A DNA stretch of 64,000 nt from Pseudoips prasinana. Lineage: Eukaryota > Arthropoda > Insecta > Lepidoptera > Nolidae. This document shows, piece after piece, positions 1 to 9,905 of the stretch. The number at the start of each line of letters is the position of its first letter. The stretch's first letter is position 1. A program made the translations under genes and the position numbers. The DNA is taken from positions 4,735,501 through 4,799,500 of the forward strand of contig OX621258.1 in assembly GCA_951640165.1 (NCBI GenBank). The letters are read 5' to 3'. The notes under the pieces were generated by a model that was given only the letters and a program-made list of their open reading frames with translations, searched no databases and was not told where the DNA came from.

Positions 1-275
1 TCAGCCCGAAGTCTGGAAGTTGGCGGTATTACACCCCCGTGCCTCGGAGAGCACGTAAAGCCGTCGGTCCTGTACCTGATCTCTTTCCGGTCGTGTCACT
101 AGTCGTCCCATCGGATCATGAGAGTGATGGAATAGAAAGTGCCCCTTTCTATTCCATCACTCTCATGATTTGCGCACACACTTGTGCACTATAATGTGTC
201 CTGCGCAATAGGCTAATCTCCATTGACATTGGCCGCCGTGGCCGAAATTCGGCCGGGAAGACATCATATAATTTA
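1..275 (+). repeat. SINE-A body, cut by window start
   Basis: Body of a tRNA-derived SINE (SINE-A). The complete copy at 8224-8606 on the other strand shows the same body joined to a tRNA-like head. Shared landmarks are the ACACCCCCGTGCCTC and GGCCGAAATTCGGCC segments. The head is absent here because the window starts inside the element. The copy is altered by an inverted duplication at 115-169. Confidence 0.8.
115..169. repeat. Perfect 25-bp palindrome, 5-nt loop
   Basis: Arms 115-139 and 145-169 are exact reverse complements with loop TGCCC. Other SINE-A copies (3340-3400, and 8310-8360 on the other strand) carry one arm and then run straight into the GCACACAC segment. The second arm is therefore a local inverted duplication rather than part of the SINE. 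Confidence 0.92.
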
Positions 276-527
276 TTTGTTATAGTTCCAATGCTACAGC
301 AAAACCAAATTAGACTATGAGCCGCACCTCGCTTACCCAAAAAACGATCTATCCTGTATTAAATAATAACTCGTGGCAACCCTATACACGATCAACTTGT
401 GTACAACGTCTGTTTAAACTTCGGTTATGAGAACAAGATAGGGCATATCCGTTGCTTTGGTAACCCTAGGGTAGTATAGCTTGAAGATTTGCTGGAATTT
501 GTTGACATTCGGACGAAAACCAGTAGG
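276..527. other. Unassigned sequence
   Basis: No repeat shared with the rest of the window, no ORF of note. Confidence 0.4.
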
Positions 528-577
528 TGCCATAATCGCCACGCTTGTTAAACATGTTGTCGATCGCAGTATGATGA
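528..577 (-). repeat. E-family fragment
   Basis: Matches the CCATAATCGCC...CGATCGCAGTATGATG part of the E family (compare 5288-5345 and 15427-15475). Only this central piece remains. Confidence 0.6.
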
Positions 578-640
578 TCTCGCAGTGATTGTCAACTCAG
601 ACAAGTTCCAATAATACCTTGTAGCCTCATATGTTAAGAA

Positions 641-928
641 GTCCCTGTCGAATCAGAAATGCTGAGATCCGCAGGCGAACCAAAGTAACCGACATAGCCC
701 AAAGAATACCCAAGCTGAAGTGGCAGTGGGCAGGGCAGAAAGGTTCTCGAGTGGCGACCACGAACCGGAAGACGCAGCGTGGGCAAGCCCTCTGCAAGAT
801 GGACCGATGATCTTGTGAGGGTCACTGGAAGCCGCTGGATGCGGATAGCGCAAGACCGGCAGTTGTGGAGATCTTTGGGGGAGCCCTTTGTCCAGCACTG
901 GGCGTCTTTCGGCTGATATGATGATGGC
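641..928 (+). pseudogene. LINE family D, C-terminal end of reverse transcriptase ORF and 3' tail
   Basis: Forward translation gives a run typical of a non-LTR retrotransposon C-terminus: EIRRRTKVTDIAQRIPKLKW, then QWAG, later DGPMIL and, after frame breaks, RWMRIAQDRQLW. It ends in CGGCTGATATGATGATGG, the GAT-repeat tail of family D. The reading frame is shifted after QWAG, so this is a dead 5'-truncated copy. It is the longest of about nine D copies here (others at 19310, 24829, 26819, 28919, 33198, 35376, 37886, 45785). Confidence 0.75.
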
Positions 929-1554
929 ATAATTTGATTACATTTTTTATAATGGGTGTCAACATTTGATTACATTGTTAGTAAGGTCGTTATAAAGGGT
1001 GTCAAAATTTTATATTTCCATCTCATCTAGAAGTCTCACACACTTTATAAGAGGCTAAATCTTTTTGGTTAACTTAGTGAATCATTATATTCAAAGTGAC
1101 TTCGCAAACGGTAGCAGGTTTCATTATTTCACGACAAAACCGCCCCTTCAACGCCCGGTCGAACTTTTCATTGAAAATTTGCGCGACATACAAAAAAGTA
1201 CGCAAAAACGCTTAACTTTCCACCAGCAAAGTTCCACAGTAGCCATTTTAATGAGGAGTGTTCACCCTGGCCTAAGAGCCCCTTCAGATGAACAAAAGGC
1301 GCTAGCTATCTTGACGTGCGTTTTTGCGACTAGATAAAGGCGGACAGGGAAATGAGGAAGTCAGATAACATTGTCTTCTATCTTTTTCAAGGTTATAGTT
1401 TTTAAACACATGCTTTTACGGAAAGTAGAGTACCTCGAAACTTGAATTACGCTGATTTTTGTAAGCTATATGATATCTACAAATTTACATTAATATATTA
1501 AATAAGTCTGCCTGCCTAATTGGTCGGTTCTATGCCGAAACTGATCAATGAATA
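929..1554. other. Unassigned; contains a 90-codon open frame
   Basis: An open frame at 1065-1337 (+) has no recognisable motif. Positions 1206-1233 are repeated exactly, inverted, at 2636-2663 (28 bp), so at least part of this stretch is repetitive. I do not call a gene. Confidence 0.4.
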
Positions 1555-1665
1555 TTCTGAAATTTGGGACGGAGGTAGTTGCGACACGTAAGCCTTCGGT
1601 TTTGCATCTAACCTCACTCCGGTCGTGTGACCCAGTCCCATCAAACTATGAATGAGGGAATTAAA
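1555..1665 (+). repeat. Diverged SINE-A fragment
   Basis: Order of landmarks (GACACGTAAGCC, CTCACTCCGGTCGTGTGACC, TCCCATCA) matches the middle of the SINE-A body at 45-118, without head or tail. Confidence 0.55.
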
Positions 1666-2125
1666 AGTAGACCTATTTTGGTGCCATGGCCGTTATAATT
1701 TAAATTTCCATTTAGTATAATAACAATTTTAAACGCATTTATTTTATTATTGAAATATTTACATAGTCATTGAGTAATAATAGGTGAAAGTAGTGCTTGG
1801 AACGACTTTTAGCACATTACAAAATACCATTACCCTCAAATAGCGCGACTCTACTGGCGTCAATCAGTTCGTCTGGAGAGCCTCTCGCCGGTCAGGTGCG
1901 CGCACCACTTCCATTGAGCCCGGGTTTTAACAAGATGTTGTAAAAAATCTAATGAAGGTTTCTGAATGTTAATGCATAATGCTGCTTCCATTAAGAAATT
2001 CCCTGTTCGGGTAATATTAGAATATAACCCCTCTGCGTCTAAGTGGTGTAAGTCGTGGAACGCGTATTCCATTTCCGCTATGAACAAATCTATCAAAATT
2101 TGTTGATTGTGTGCCAACGGTGCTG
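1666..2125. other. Unassigned AT-rich sequence
   Basis: Short frames only; no repeat family recognised. Confidence 0.4.
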
Positions 2126-2187
2126 TGTGGCTGACGGCAATGAATATCACCACCCCATATCATCCCGTGGGGGGCGTAAAACTCGAC
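2126..2187 (+). repeat. E-family copy, left part
   Basis: Begins TGTGTGGCTGACGGCAATGA as in the copy at 51448. It breaks off at 2187 and resumes at about 2455, with an F-family element between the two parts. Confidence 0.7.
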
Positions 2188-2454
2188 TTTTTTTATGTCG
2201 GTGGTCCACAAGCGATCACGCGGGTCACCTGATGGTAAGTGATCACCGCCGCCCATGGACACTCACAACACCAGGGTGCGTTGTCGGCCTTTAAGAATCA
2301 GCAAACAGGAGCTGACCCTTCCCCCCCAACCCGATGAGCTCTGGCGACCTTACTCACACTCAAAAACACAAAATTAAATTATTAATGTTATTATTAAGGA
2401 ATGTCTTCTGTAAGGTGGAGGTACTTCCCCAGTCGGGCTGCTCTTCGACCGTAT
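2188..2454 (+). repeat. F-family element nested in an E copy
   Basis: Shares GGGTCACCTGATGGTAAGTG, the CCGCCGCCCATGGACACTC block, AATTATTAATGTTATTATTA and CTTCCCCAGTCGGGCTGCTC with 6125-6424, and the first of these with 37131-37225 on the minus strand. It interrupts an E-family repeat, so it inserted later. Confidence 0.7.
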
Positions 2455-2580
2455 GAAAGCTGTGCCCGAGAGAATACCGACCGGAGAACTGGGAGCAGCA
2501 TCTCAGTGAACTATGGCCATAATATGATAGCCAAGCGTGGCAGAGCCCATTCTTGGGGAGGCTCTTGTCCAGCAGTGGAC
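2455..2580 (+). repeat. E-family copy, right part
   Basis: Continues the E repeat split at 2187 and ends with the TTGTCCAGCAGTGGAC 3' end. That 3' end is shared with LINE family D. Confidence 0.65.
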
Positions 2581-2622
2581 AACTCAATCAACTATCGTCG
2601 AATAACGATAGTTGATTGAGTT
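2581..2622. repeat. Perfect 18-bp palindrome, 6-nt loop
   Basis: Arms 2581-2598 and 2605-2622 are exact reverse complements with loop CGAATA. It starts exactly where the E-repeat homology stops. Confidence 0.9.
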
Positions 2623-2635
2623 AACTCGTCTCACT

Positions 2636-2663
2636 AACTTTGCTGGTGGAAAGTTAAGCGTTT
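2636..2663 (-). repeat. 28-bp inverted copy of 1206-1233
   Basis: Exact reverse complement of 1206-1233, 1.4 kb away; a fragment of a dispersed repeat. Confidence 0.7.
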
Positions 2664-2966
2664 GTCAGAAGCTTAATAGGATTTGAAACTTGAGTCTTGA
2701 GTTGAGTATTTGAGATTTCCTCTGGGTCTCGTCAGGTCGTAAAAGGTAAGACAAGGAGCCGAACCCAATAGGAATTATTAAAGTCAAGAAATAAGTTTAA
2801 GTCCTATAAATATTTAATACCTTTACCTCCCCCCTCCCCATTCTCATTGGCATTATTAGCAACATAAATCCCCATCAACAGAAAAATTGTCGCCAATTAT
2901 GAATAAGACGCTTAACAATTATAATATCAAGTATAATTATAGCCCTAGCCCTACTACAAAAGTCAA

Positions 2967-3077
2967 CGGCCCTCGTTGGTCTAACGCTAGCTTGTTCAAC
3001 TGCAGACATAAAAAAGGGTCATAAGGTCCTGGGTTCAAATCCCAGTCGGGGCAAAAAGAAGTTACATTGGGATTGTA
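2967..3077 (+). repeat. SINE-A, tRNA-like head
   Basis: A-box-like GTTGGTCTAACG and B box GGGTTCAAATCCCAG mark a tRNA-derived Pol III promoter. The tRNA-like region is about 85 nt and does not fold into a standard tRNA, so it is a SINE head and not a tRNA gene. The rest of this SINE follows the MITE at 3078. Confidence 0.75.
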
Positions 3078-3212
3078 CAGACGCCAGCACATCAAGCTAC
3101 CTCAATCTGTCAAATTTCCCCAATTGAAAGTGAGCCTAAAGCTATTGTGATAAAGTTGAAAATCTATAAAAGAAATTTGACAGATTGGGGTAGCTGGATG
3201 TGCTGGCATCTG
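3078..3212. mobile_element. 135-bp MITE with TA target duplication
   Basis: Terminal inverted repeats start CAGACGCCAGCACATC and extend about 40 bp. TA dinucleotides flank both ends (3076-3077 and 3213-3214), as for Tc1/mariner-type elements. A second copy of identical length is at 60279-60413. It has no coding capacity. It sits inside SINE-A, between head and body. Confidence 0.85.
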
Positions 3213-3214
3213 TA

Positions 3215-3460
3215 CTACAAAAAACTTCCCGTGGAAGTCACACATCCCGTGTTACACTTCCGTGCCTCGGGGAGCACATTATAGTCATCCGTCCTGAACT
3301 TTTTCTGATAGTGTGCCAGCTAACTGTCCCATCATATCATGAGCGTGATGGAATAAAGTGTACATGTGATTTCGTCCACACTTTAGCACCATAATATGTC
3401 ACTGATGGCTAGTTTCCTTTGAGACTGGCCGCCAAGCCGAAATCAGAGCAGGAGGACATT
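3215..3460 (+). repeat. SINE-A body after the MITE
   Basis: Matches the SINE-A body (CTTCCGTGCCTCGGGGAGCAC, then GGAATAAAGTG, CTGGCCGCC, GGAGGACAT). With 2967-3077 it makes one SINE-A copy split by a MITE. Confidence 0.75.
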
Positions 3461-3894
3461 CTTACTGCTTACTACATAAAAACGAAATTTCCAACTTTAC
3501 CTGACAAAAGTGTGAACTAACCCTTTTCTCCAGGGGGAAGTTTAAGCGACACGTTCGCACATTCTCAATTCCAGATTTAATAAAACCACCAATTGAAAGT
3601 AGGGAATAAATACTGTCCAATTGACACGTTACTTTCAACCAAAGTCGTAAAGACATTAGATTCAAAACGAATTTGCCTTTGTAAGGCTTTATCTTCTTTT
3701 TTCAGGTATCGATTCTAGTTCCGATCTGGGAACTATTCTTTTGTTTGAACGATTGAAATCATGTCAAGGCCGTTAGACTACAGAAGGAATAGACATTGCT
3801 CAGATTCCACTTTTAGAACGTCCATACTTCAAGGGTATACTAAACTGTGAGATCGAAGCCTCAATTATCTTGTTCGATACTACGAGTATAATCA
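3461..3894. other. Unassigned sequence
   Basis: Minus-strand open frame of 67 codons (3462-3665) without recognisable motif; probably not coding. Confidence 0.4.
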
Positions 3895-3975
3895 TTGCGG
3901 CAGGCTATGTCGCTCTCGCATCGGTTTGTTTAGCATAATAAGAAATGTCTCTCAGACAATGCGCCGTAGGATAAC
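3895..3975 (+). pseudogene. LINE C-terminal zinc-motif fragment
   Basis: Reads GRLCRSRIGLFS and then VSQTMRRR, matching the better preserved minus-strand copy at 36800-37030 with its CxxCGRxCxSRIGLxSH motif. The histidine region is damaged here. An old fragment of the same LINE family. Confidence 0.6.
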
Positions 3976-4019
3976 TAGAATAAGTCTGTCCAAATTAAGT
4001 ATTGTCGGAAAGTATTTGG

Positions 4020-4317
4020 TAAAATTTAGACCACCGACGGGATTGGATTAAACTAAAAATTAAAATCGGTCAAATGCGACTCTTACTCGAAGATTTCCGA
4101 GTGACTATTGTTTATTTATTTTAAAAAAATGTAGTTATATTATTTGTTGTTATAGAGGCAAAAGAAAATTAAATGCGAAACTTTAGACCATCGACTGGAT
4201 TGAACTAAACTAAAATAACAACAGACCAAATGCGAATTGTTCTCGCACACGAAGGTTTCCTAGAGTGTCTATTGTTTATTTATTTTAAAATGTTGTTATT
4301 TTATACCTATATATTTT
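4020..4317 (+). repeat. Diverged tandem duplication, about 157 bp
   Basis: TTAGACCAYCGAC...CAAATGCGA...GTTTATTTATTTTAAA occurs twice with a period near 157 bp (4026 and 4183). The wording resembles the high-copy P repeat, so it may be two degenerate P pieces. Confidence 0.55.
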
Positions 4318-4639
4318 ATATTAGCTTCACTTGTATGTTTGTAACTGACTCCTTTAGACGTGATTATGACCCACTTTATTAATATTTGTTGATAAGAGGA
4401 ATGGTAATAGCAAAAAAACAAATGTGAAAATTTTTACTTTCTACAGACAGTTAGACAGACATAAGAACTTGGCGGCGCTGTCTGTCCACCTCTCCACATA
4501 GTTCTTGTCTGTGTGTGTCTTTTCATTGTAACAATACATTTGTACAACATTGAAACGGTTCCATCTCCAAATAAAAATATGAAATTCAATTCACAATCAA
4601 CGAAGAAATTGGTGTATAACAAATATTAAACTGTCTACA
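4318..4639. other. Unassigned sequence
   Basis: A minus-strand open frame of 62 codons only; nothing recognised. Confidence 0.35.
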
Positions 4640-4795
4640 CTTGTGGCGTCAATGTGGTCGCATCGCTATCACCTCGACAACCAGGTGTTTCAGGTTCCAT
4701 TCCCGCGCAAGGCAACTGTTTGTGCGAGCCATAGATACTTGTACTGAATTTAGGCGCGCTTTGTCTCCGTGAATGAATATAGATAATAAAGGAAA
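4640..4795 (+). repeat. tRNA-headed SINE, K type
   Basis: B-box-like GGTTCCATTCCCGCGCAAGG is followed by a GTTTGTGCGAGC segment, the same order as in the copy at 34540-34680. Diverged. Confidence 0.5.
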
Positions 4796-5248
4796 ATAAT
4801 GATCTGAATGTGCGCCAAAAAACAAAGAAAAAAAAAGTTAAAATTAAAATCCATTTAACTGTCATATTAACTGCGCCTTAGGACATTTAGTACCTACATC
4901 AAAGCAGCGCGCAAAACTCGCCAACTTCCATATTTATCCTCATACATTTCGCCAAAAAGTGCCAAAACCACATTCATAATGGGCGTAAAAAAGGATATAA
5001 AAATTCAAACAAAGTGGGACTAGGTCCCCTCGACATAATGATTTGTTGAAAATGTAAAGTAAATATCATAAAGGTCTATTTACACGGCGGGATATTTTCA
5101 CGTGGAACCTACATTAAAATATACATACAAGTGGCATAGGTTTTATGGAACACGATTTCAAACGGCTTGCCTATTTATGAAGCATGTCAAACTGTCGTGT
5201 TTATGAGTTACCAGTAATGCCGGCCGCCTTTAACGATTGAATTATATA
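4796..5248. other. Unassigned AT-rich sequence
   Basis: No supportable ORF or repeat. Confidence 0.35.
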
Positions 5249-5461
5249 CAATCATCATGTCAGCCAAAGTAGAATCATCTTGAGGGGATATGCCATAATC
5301 GCCTCGCTTGGCAGACGGGTTGGCGATCGCAGTTTGATGGTCATAGTACACAGAGAGATGCTGCTGCCCGTCCTCCGGTAGGTATTCCCTCGGACGATTT
5401 CTACGCCCCCCACAGGATGAGATGGGGTGACGATATTCTTTATGGCCGTCAACCACATAGT
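5249..5461 (-). repeat. E-family repeat
   Basis: On the minus strand it runs from GTGGTTGACGGCCATAAAGA through GGCAGCAGCATCTCTCTGTG and CCAACCCGTCTGCCAAGCG to the GACATGATGATTG tail. No stable reading frame shared between copies. Probably a SINE-like element mobilised by a LINE. Confidence 0.75.
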
Positions 5462-5579
5462 CCTAGGCTACGTAGACTATACAGGGTGGCCGAGGAGTTG
5501 ACGTTCAAACGCCAAATTTAGATACTTTATGATGAGGAGTATCCGAGTCACCCCCATGTATATTTATCACAGTTCCTTA

Positions 5580-5770
5580 GTATAATTTATTTGTTGCACT
5601 CCTGCTACTGTTTACTTTACTGTCAGTTCCTATCCATCCAAAGGTTGTTTGGAAGAGATCGCTTAAGGCGATAAGACCGCCCATTGTACCTTATGTTCTT
5701 TATATTATATCCGATGTATTTTCTTCCCGCCTGAGTGTGTACAATAAAGAGTATTCTATTTATCTATCTA
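5580..5770 (+). repeat. LINE 3' UTR fragment
   Basis: Contains TATCCATCCAAAGGTTGT, CGATAAGACCGCCCATTGTA and a terminal GTGTACAATAAAGAGTATTC. The same block follows coding remnants at 47690-48275 and recurs at 50250-50395, so it is the 3' UTR of one LINE family. Confidence 0.75.
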
Positions 5771-6124
5771 TATTATCAGACGTAAAATATATGTACATAC
5801 ACATAACTTCTTACTGTCAAAATGTCATTTAGCGTTAAATGTAAACGCGGCTTTATAATAATAAAAACATACTCTATGTTATTTGTAAGGTTTTCAGCGG
5901 GCTATTTATGAACAAACTTTGAGTCGTTTTGGAAAAGAGGGTAGGTACGTAAGTACTTACTTTGTCGGAAGGAAATCAACAAGTGCGAGCCAAATGGGAA
6001 ATGAATAAAAAATAATTTCTCAGAACTTTCCTCGTGTAAAAAAGTTTAATAAGTTGTACATTTACTGGCATTTTAACAGCTTTTAATATTTGTAAAGGGC
6101 ATTATTAAGAGGCCGACTAAACCC

Positions 6125-6424
6125 AATTTTTTTATATAAGAGGGCGAAAAACGAGCTAGTGGGTCACCTGATGGTAAGTGAACACCGCCGCCCATGGACA
6201 CTCGCAACACCAGAGGTGTCGCGAGTGCGTTGCCGGCCTCGAAAAGAGTCCGCAAATAAGTTTTGGTGACCCTCCCCAACCCTCACCCCTATGAGCTCTG
6301 CCGACCATACGCACACTAAGAAACAAAACAATAAATTATTAATGTTATTATTAAGGAAATTCTTCTGTTAGTTACTTCCCCAGTCGGGCTGCTCTTTGAG
6401 CGAATGAACGCTGTGCCCTACCTC
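6125..6424 (+). repeat. F-family element
   Basis: Near-complete second copy of the element nested at 2188-2454, from the poly-T start to GCTGTGCCC. The CACTCGCAACACCAGAGGTG block is preserved. Confidence 0.7.
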
Positions 6425-7021
6425 TACAATTCTGTCAATAAAGCTTTTATTATTGTAAAATTAAACAAAAACTTTAAACGCTACACTAATGATAAATACA
6501 TTGAATAAGTGGTTCCAGCCTCAGGGTCTGTCGAGGGTGATAAAGAAACTCATAGAGAAAAACAGCTTTGAAGCACTTGTTTGTTACGGTTCCAAACCCG
6601 AACCCTCCATGTATGACTAAAAATGTTTGCTACGCCATTATACCCCTTATTTCGTCCTCAGCGTAAGGACTGGTGTGTTGGTTTATCAGTCAAAAAATTG
6701 CTATCGATAACCAATCTCGATCAAAACCCCTCACAACATCACCATATTTGGAATATCTTCACCAAATTAAGAACCATAATGGTAATTGCTGTTTTTTTAA
6801 CGTATCCCTAAATCGAGTAGGTATACATTTAAGGTCTCGCATCAATCGCAAGCCAATCCCAATGTTTGCACCGATATCAATCTACCCTCCTTTAACGCCT
6901 ACCCCCTTTTAATAAGCCGGTTTATTATTTGTCAACGTGAGATAGAGTCTTTAAGAAATCGATTACGATTTAAAAATAAAATTTACTTCTAAGCACACTG
7001 CGTCTGTCACATCCAGTTCTA
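6425..7021. other. Unassigned sequence
   Basis: Overlapping + frames of 62 and 79 codons at 6623-6912 lack motifs. No repeat recognised. Confidence 0.35.
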
Positions 7022-7055
7022 CTCACCAGTCTGGAAGTGATCGGCGGCGTAAAGC
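7022..7055 (+). repeat. 5S-headed SINE, left piece, split by insertion
   Basis: ACTCACCAGTCTGGAAGTGA and GGCGTAAAGC match the first part of the 5S-like head seen at 13423-13460. The matching continuation is at 7830-7885, after an insert. GTAAAGC occurs on both sides and may be a 7-bp target duplication. Confidence 0.6.
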
Positions 7056-7060
7056 TATAC

Positions 7061-7656
7061 TTTTTAGGGTTCCATAGTCAAATGGCAAAAAACGGAACCC
7101 TTATAGATTCGTCATGTCTGTCTGTCTGTCCGTCCGTATGTCACAGCCACTTTTTTCCGAAAAGAGAAGAAAAGAGCTGTACAGTTGAAACTTGGTAAGT
7201 AGATGTATTCTGTGAACCGCATTAAGATTTTGACACAAAACTAAAAAAAAACAATATTTTTGGGGGTTCCCCATACATAGAACTGAAACTCAATTTATTT
7301 TTTCATCGTACCATACATGTTGCGTATCTATGGATAGGTCTTCAAAAATGATATTGAGGTTCCTAATATCATTTTTTTCTAAACTGAATAGTTTGCGCAA
7401 GATACACTTCCAAAGTGAAATGAGTGTCCCCCTGTAACTTCTAAAATAAGAGAATGATAAAACTAAAAAAAATATATGATGTACATTTCTATGAAAACTA
7501 ACAACGAAAATTAGTTTGGACGAGATCTAGTAAGTAGTTTTTTTTAATACGTCATAAATCGTAAACCGCAATTTACCTTTCATTTAATCAACTGAAATAC
7601 TTGTTGCTATGGAACCCTTCATGTGCGAGTCCGACTCGAACTTGGCCGGTTTTTTA
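7061..7656 (-). repeat. High-copy lepidopteran P repeat
   Basis: Bounded by TTTTTAGGGTTCC and GACTCGAACTTGGCCGGTTT. The same termini and interior (CTGTCTGTCCGTCCGTATGT, GGTTCACAGAATAC, AATGATATTGAGGTTCCTAA) recur at 19558-20153, 34772-35356 and 61335-61932. About 600 bp, no terminal inverted repeats, no ORF. Class unknown to me. Confidence 0.8.
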
Positions 7657-7829
7657 TATAAGTAGGGGGCAAGCCTACGCATTCCACCCGCAAAATGTGT
7701 CTTCCGGGACTCCCTTATGCGCCATGTCCCACGGGGTGTGGGCACGTGCCTTGGGAGGATAATTATTTATCCTCCCGGATTAACAACATAGCGACTACGC
7801 AAAAAATAGATTGCTGTCTTCTATGAACT
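7657..7829. other. Unassigned insert sequence beside P
   Basis: Lies between the P repeat and the right half of the split 5S-headed SINE. TATCCTCCCGG and CTTGGGAGGATAAT form a small hairpin. Probably part of the inserted unit. Confidence 0.35.
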
Positions 7830-7915
7830 GCTTGGGGGTAAAGCAGCCAGGCACACGATCGGTCTATAGATGGGCGACAGACATTCGGAGGTAGGCTATC
7901 GATCCCGGTCATAGT
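7830..7915 (+). repeat. 5S-headed SINE, right piece
   Basis: GTAAAGCAGCCAGGC...TATAGATGGGCGAC continues the 5S-like head after the insertion. It ends near a TCCCGGTCATAGTAATAATA stretch. Confidence 0.55.
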
Positions 7916-8181
7916 AATAATAATAATAATATTCTGGGACATTATTTACACACGGCCATCTCCCAAACTAAGCAGAGTTGTAGAGACTTGTACTATGGAA
8001 ACCAGATAACTGATATATTACATAACTACACTATTTTTCTTTCGTAAATACAATCTTATATAGATAATTAAACTCAGTCTCGGGACAAACAGACATGTTT
8101 ATGCACACAAATATCTGTTCTGTGAGGGAATGAAACCCACGACCTGCGGCGTGAAAGGCAAGTATTTTCCAACTACGGCAC
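7916..8181 (-). repeat. SINE-B, tRNA-derived
   Basis: Minus-strand order: tRNA-like head with a degraded B box, CACAGAACAGATATTTGTGT, TCTATATAAG, GTTATCTGGTTTCCATAGTA, GATGGCCGTGTGTAAATAAT and an ATT-repeat tail. Recurs many times here. It resembles widespread lepidopteran SINEs such as Metulj, but I could not check this. Confidence 0.8.
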
Positions 8182-8223
8182 GGAATACCTATAATATGAG
8201 GGATGTCAGATGAAAACCTAGTA

Positions 8224-8606
8224 GGCCTAATAATGATAATAATGTCCTCACGACCGAATTTCGGCCACGGCGGCCAGTCACAATGGAGACTAGCCAATTG
8301 CGCATAGTGCCCAAGTGTGTGTGCAAAAACAGGAGCACTTCTATACCATAATTCACACGTACCGATGGGACGACTAGCGCCAAGACCGGAAAGAGGTCAG
8401 GTAGAGTACCGACGGCTTTACGTGCTCTCTGAGGTACGGGGGTGTAAACCCGCCAACTTCCAGACTTCGGGCTGACACTGAGAAATTTCTTTTACGGAAA
8501 AATCCCAAAATCACTTTTTGGTTCGACACTGGATTTGAACCCTTCCTGGGTTTACTGGGTACATTATATGCGGTTAAACACGCTACCGCTAGACCAATGG
8601 GGCAGC
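8224..8606 (-). repeat. Complete SINE-A with tRNA-like head
   Basis: Read on the minus strand: head GCCCCATTGGTCTAGCGGTA (A box) and GGGTTCAAATCC (B box), a linker, then the body from TCAGCCCGAAGTCTGGAAGT to GAGGACAT and an ATT/ATC tail. About 383 bp. This copy links the head and body seen separately elsewhere and defines the family. Confidence 0.85.
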
Positions 8607-9025
8607 CAAGTAGGCCAAAACAAAACTGTGGAACCCTATTCTAGTTTCTATTTTTAGTTTGCAGTAAACATTGTATTATTATAGAGAGTTTATCTTTATT
8701 AAATAGGTTGCTTACATTTTATTACGTAGCAGATGCAATTTTACATTTCCTGTTTCACTTAACTATGATAAGGCAATTCAAAGGATAACTCTAGACTTTT
8801 AGTTGGCGGTAAATGTTGATTTTTCATGGAAATATTCTTCTTATTCTTGAATAAGGAGGCCCTTAGGCTTGTTTAAATTAAGCGTTGCGAGTTTTAAAAA
8901 GACGATATAACCTAGTAGCAGTTTTATCAATGGACTGTGTAGTCACTGGTCTAGAGTTAAATCCCAAGAAACTTTTAGAAATTAATTATCTCGTACTCAA
9001 AACCGTGAGAAAACCATGAGAAAAC
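8607..9025. other. Unassigned AT-rich sequence
   Basis: No ORF of note and no shared repeat. Confidence 0.35.
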
Positions 9026-9028
9026 CTG

Positions 9029-9269
9029 GGGCTCTACCGGCTAAGTAGCTGAACATCGTTTTCGTGAATGGTGTTCAAATAAATAAAGGTTAAAAATGAC
9101 CAAACCAATCGTTAAATTGGCTTCATCGTTGACCATCGATATCGGACCATTTATGACGTCACATGTGGTCATGGAAGCCGATTTAACAATTTATTAAGTC
9201 ATTTTTAACCTATATTGATTTGAACACCATTCACGCAAACGATGTTCGGCGACTTAGCCGGTAGAGCCC
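9029..9269. mobile_element. 241-bp foldback MITE, CTG target duplication
   Basis: Ends GGGCTCTACCGGCTAAGT and ACTTAGCCGGTAGAGCCC are inverted, and the inverted symmetry continues through most of the element (ATCAATCGTTAAAT against ATTTAACAATTTAT). CTG at 9026-9028 and 9270-9272 flanks it. Same family at 12149, 48481 and 53888. No coding capacity; superfamily not assigned, but 3-bp CWG duplications are compatible with CACTA/EnSpm-like or Chapaev3-like elements. Confidence 0.88.
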
Positions 9270-9831
9270 CTGTATGCTTGGGAATTTAAAAAAAATGTTC
9301 TTGATGACATGTGAAGTCTGTCAACCCACAATAGGCTCGCGTGGTGGCTTATGCCCTCTGATTGTTACAGGAGACCCTTGCCTTGTAGTTGGACAGTAAT
9401 AGCCAGCATCATCAGGTGTTGTTATGCCTTAATATATCTTGTTAAAATTTTTTTAAGCTCCATCTGTATGTGGTTTTGTACTATCTTATATGTTAATTCC
9501 GGGTCTAGTTTGTGAAAACACGGTGAGCCGTTCATTATTGTTAGACGTGTACAGTTTGTCTACAACGCACAGGTGGTGACGGCGGAAGCTTCCTAACAGA
9601 AAAAAACCTGTGCGTCTTATCATTGTACTCGATACTTAATTACATCCTGGTGAAATTTCGAGCTATTTGGACCGAACTTAGTATAGTCAACAGGTATATG
9701 CGCATGCGCATACACAGATGCTCTTACTCTAATAGGCGATACGGGTTAGCCAATACGATCGAGGTAAGGTGAAGGACTAACTCGAACGACTGAGGTACCA
9801 CTGCTTACCTTAACTATTAAGTTAACTCTGA
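9270..9831. other. Unassigned, with palindromic TATGCGCATGCGCATA
   Basis: A 16-bp perfect palindrome at 9697-9712 lies in sequence I cannot assign. No ORF. Confidence 0.4.
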
Positions 9832-9905
9832 ATCACCCCAAGGTTCACTGGTAGAGAAAGCCTTTGGTTTTATGTAAAATTCTGTGTAGGGAAAAATAAA
9901 CACGC
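9832..9905 (+). repeat. LINE 3' end fragment
   Basis: CACCCCAAGGTTCACTGGTAGAGAA block shared with 30743-30835; reads as a LINE 3' UTR. Confidence 0.6.

Noticed and set aside
2967..3052. tRNA gene
   Set aside because: A and B boxes are present but the cloverleaf does not close, and the same head is joined to a SINE body at 8224-8606.
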